A stretch of 64,000 nt of DNA from Lyngbya sp. CCAP 1446/10 (GTDB lineage: Bacteria > Cyanobacteriota > Cyanobacteriia > Cyanobacteriales > Microcoleaceae), in NCBI RefSeq assembly GCF_026130175.1, contig NZ_JAIGNI010000008.1:1-64000 (forward strand). Reading direction: 5' to 3'. Both the position numbers and the translations under genes were made by a program. This document shows, in pieces, positions 62,996 to 64,000 of the stretch; position 1 is the stretch's first letter, and every line of letters starts with the position of its first letter. The notes beneath the pieces are model-generated. The model worked only from the letters and a program-made list of their open reading frames with translations. It ran no database searches and was not told the DNA's origin.

Positions 62996-63961
62996 ATGTC
63001 CCGCACCATCACCTACAGCCCCGCTTATACTCTGGTTCCCACCTACGAGTGTTTCAACCGCTGCACCTATTGCAATTTTCGTACCCAACCGCTGCAAAGT
63101 CCTTGGCTGACACTCCCAGAAGCAGAAACACAGCTTAAGTTGCTGCTTCCTCAAGGTGTAATTGAAATTCTGATCCTCAGCGGCGAAGTACATCCCCAGA
63201 GTCAACGGCGCAAAGCTTGGTTTCAGCGGATTTACGATTTGTGCGAACTGGCACTTAGTCTCGGATTTTTGCCCCATACTAATGTAGGGCCGCTCAGCTT
63301 TGAGGAGATGGCGCAGTTAAAACAGGTGAATGTCTCGATGGGGCTGATGCTAGAACAGTTGTCGCCCGATTTGTTACAAACTGTTCACCGACACGCACCG
63401 AGTAAAGTGCCGGCGCTGCGGCTACAACAGCTAGAATTGGCCGGGGAATTACAGATTCCGTTTACAACAGGTTTGCTGTTGGGAATTGGCGAAAGTGAGG
63501 CTGATTGGATTGAGACTCTGGAGGCGATCGCCCGGATTCATTCGCGCTACAATCACATTCAAGAAGTTATCTTGCAGCCTCACAGTCCGGGAAATCAGCA
63601 AAGTTGGGACGGTGAAGTTTTTGATGCTACAAAAATGCCACAAGTAATTGCGATCGCCCGCAGCATTTTACCTGCTGAAATTTCCCTGCAAATCCCGCCA
63701 AATTTAGTTGCACAGCCGGAAATATTGCTGGCTTGTTTAGAAGCCGGTGCGACAGATTTAGGCGGAATCGGGCCATTGGATGAAGTTAATCCCGATTATC
63801 CTCACCTGCAACATCAAATTTTAACAGAAATTTTAGCAGCAGCCGGATGGCAACTCGTGCAGCGTTTGCCTGTTTATCCTCAGTACGATAACTGGCTGCC
63901 GCAAACATTACAAACTGCTGTCAAACAATGGAGAGTTAGTCGGTTAACGGTTAACGGTTAA
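62996..63961 (+). CDS. cofG: 7,8-didemethyl-8-hydroxy-5-deazariboflavin synthase, CofG subunit
   Basis: Radical-SAM subunit of FO synthase; with CofH it makes the deazaflavin used in cyanobacteria as a photolyase antenna. The 321-residue protein has CFNRCTYC (Cys19, Cys23, Cys26), ILILSGEVHPQSQRRKAWFQRIYD (in part), LPHTNVGPLSFEEM, TTGLLLGIGESEADW and GATDLGGIGPLDEVNPDYPHL (shortened). No cofH is adjacent. The last codons run into a TTAACGGTTAACGG repeat, so the natural C-terminus may have been changed. Confidence 0.94.
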   Translation: MSRTITYSPAYTLVPTYECFNRCTYCNFRTQPLQSPWLTLPEAETQLKLLLPQGVIEILILSGEVHPQSQRRKAWFQRIYDLCELALSLGFLPHTNVGPLSFEEMAQLKQVNVSMGLMLEQLSPDLLQTVHRHAPSKVPALRLQQLELAGELQIPFTTGLLLGIGESEADWIETLEAIARIHSRYNHIQEVILQPHSPGNQQSWDGEVFDATKMPQVIAIARSILPAEISLQIPPNLVAQPEILLACLEAGATDLGGIGPLDEVNPDYPHLQHQILTEILAAAGWQLVQRLPVYPQYDNWLPQTLQTAVKQWRVSRLTVNG

Positions 63962-64000
63962 CTGTCAACTGTTAACTGTTAACTGTCAACTGTTAACTGT
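63934..64000. repeat. Low-complexity TTAACGG/TTAACTGTCAACTG tract at the right edge
   Basis: Starts inside the last codons of cofG (GTTAACGGTTAACGG) and continues as tandem TTAACTGTCAACTG units to the window edge. Same family as 9284, 42892 and 55937. Confidence 0.8.

Overview
The window comes from a filamentous, oxygenic cyanobacterium, most likely in the Oscillatoriales (Microcoleus/Oscillatoria-like). It carries psbA (photosystem II D1 protein), a TLP40/CYP38-type lumenal cyclophilin, cofG, a PEP-CTERM surface protein and cyanobacterial CHAT/TPR proteins. It also has very many GCGATCGC (HIP1-type) octamers and dense intergenic repeats. The genus is inferred from general character, not from a database match. 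No rRNA, tRNA, CRISPR array or intact transposase was seen.

Layout. 1-18.8 kb is mostly core and housekeeping: gcvP, a secreted GH44 glucanase, a ferredoxin/metallo-beta-lactamase fusion, an HtrA-type protease, an AI-2E-type membrane protein, ddl, miaB, an orphan C5 cytosine methyltransferase, two FHA-domain proteins (one fused to an FAD/NAD-binding module), a KGG stress protein and endonuclease V. 19.4-24.4 kb holds an SPFH/prohibitin protein, a LOV-PAS-GGDEF-EAL protein that is probably a blue-light c-di-GMP regulator, and a Uma2 nuclease. 24.5-28.7 kb holds a compact three-gene minus-strand operon (winged-helix protein, AAA/P-loop ATPase, PD-(D/E)XK nuclease-like protein) that I cannot assign to a named system. 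29-44.3 kb is mixed: rhodanese-like, Nudix, matrixin, secG, gpmI, a Pro-rich lipoprotein, two secreted MORN proteins, a second Uma2, cax, a PLD nuclease with EF-hand and helix-hairpin-helix, and a cysteine desulfurase.

44.5-52.7 kb is the most plastic part. It has a third Uma2 gene, a TPR protein and a CHAT caspase-like protein that look like two halves of one split gene, a frameshifted TPR fragment, a small hydrophobic gene on the other strand, a DUF2887/Rpn-like nuclease with a truncated duplicate, and a small protein overlapping a two-TM membrane protein. The last two resemble the CHAT/TPR-associated (CATRA-type) conflict-system genes. 52.7-64 kb returns to core genes: thiL, a HAF-repeat PEP-CTERM protein, the cyclophilin, efp, accB, an ArsR regulator, a GerMN protein, psbA with a readable promoter and terminator, and cofG.

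Dispersed repeats run through the window in at least six families. Some have entered genes: one family forms an 80-residue insert between the catalytic His and Cys of the CHAT protein and a 53-residue insert in ThiL. Another supplies the last codons of the PEP-CTERM protein and of the CATRA-like protein. A low-complexity tract supplies the start codon of the cytosine methyltransferase. Start codons were adjusted from the longest open frame where a ribosome-binding site or family convention favoured an internal start.
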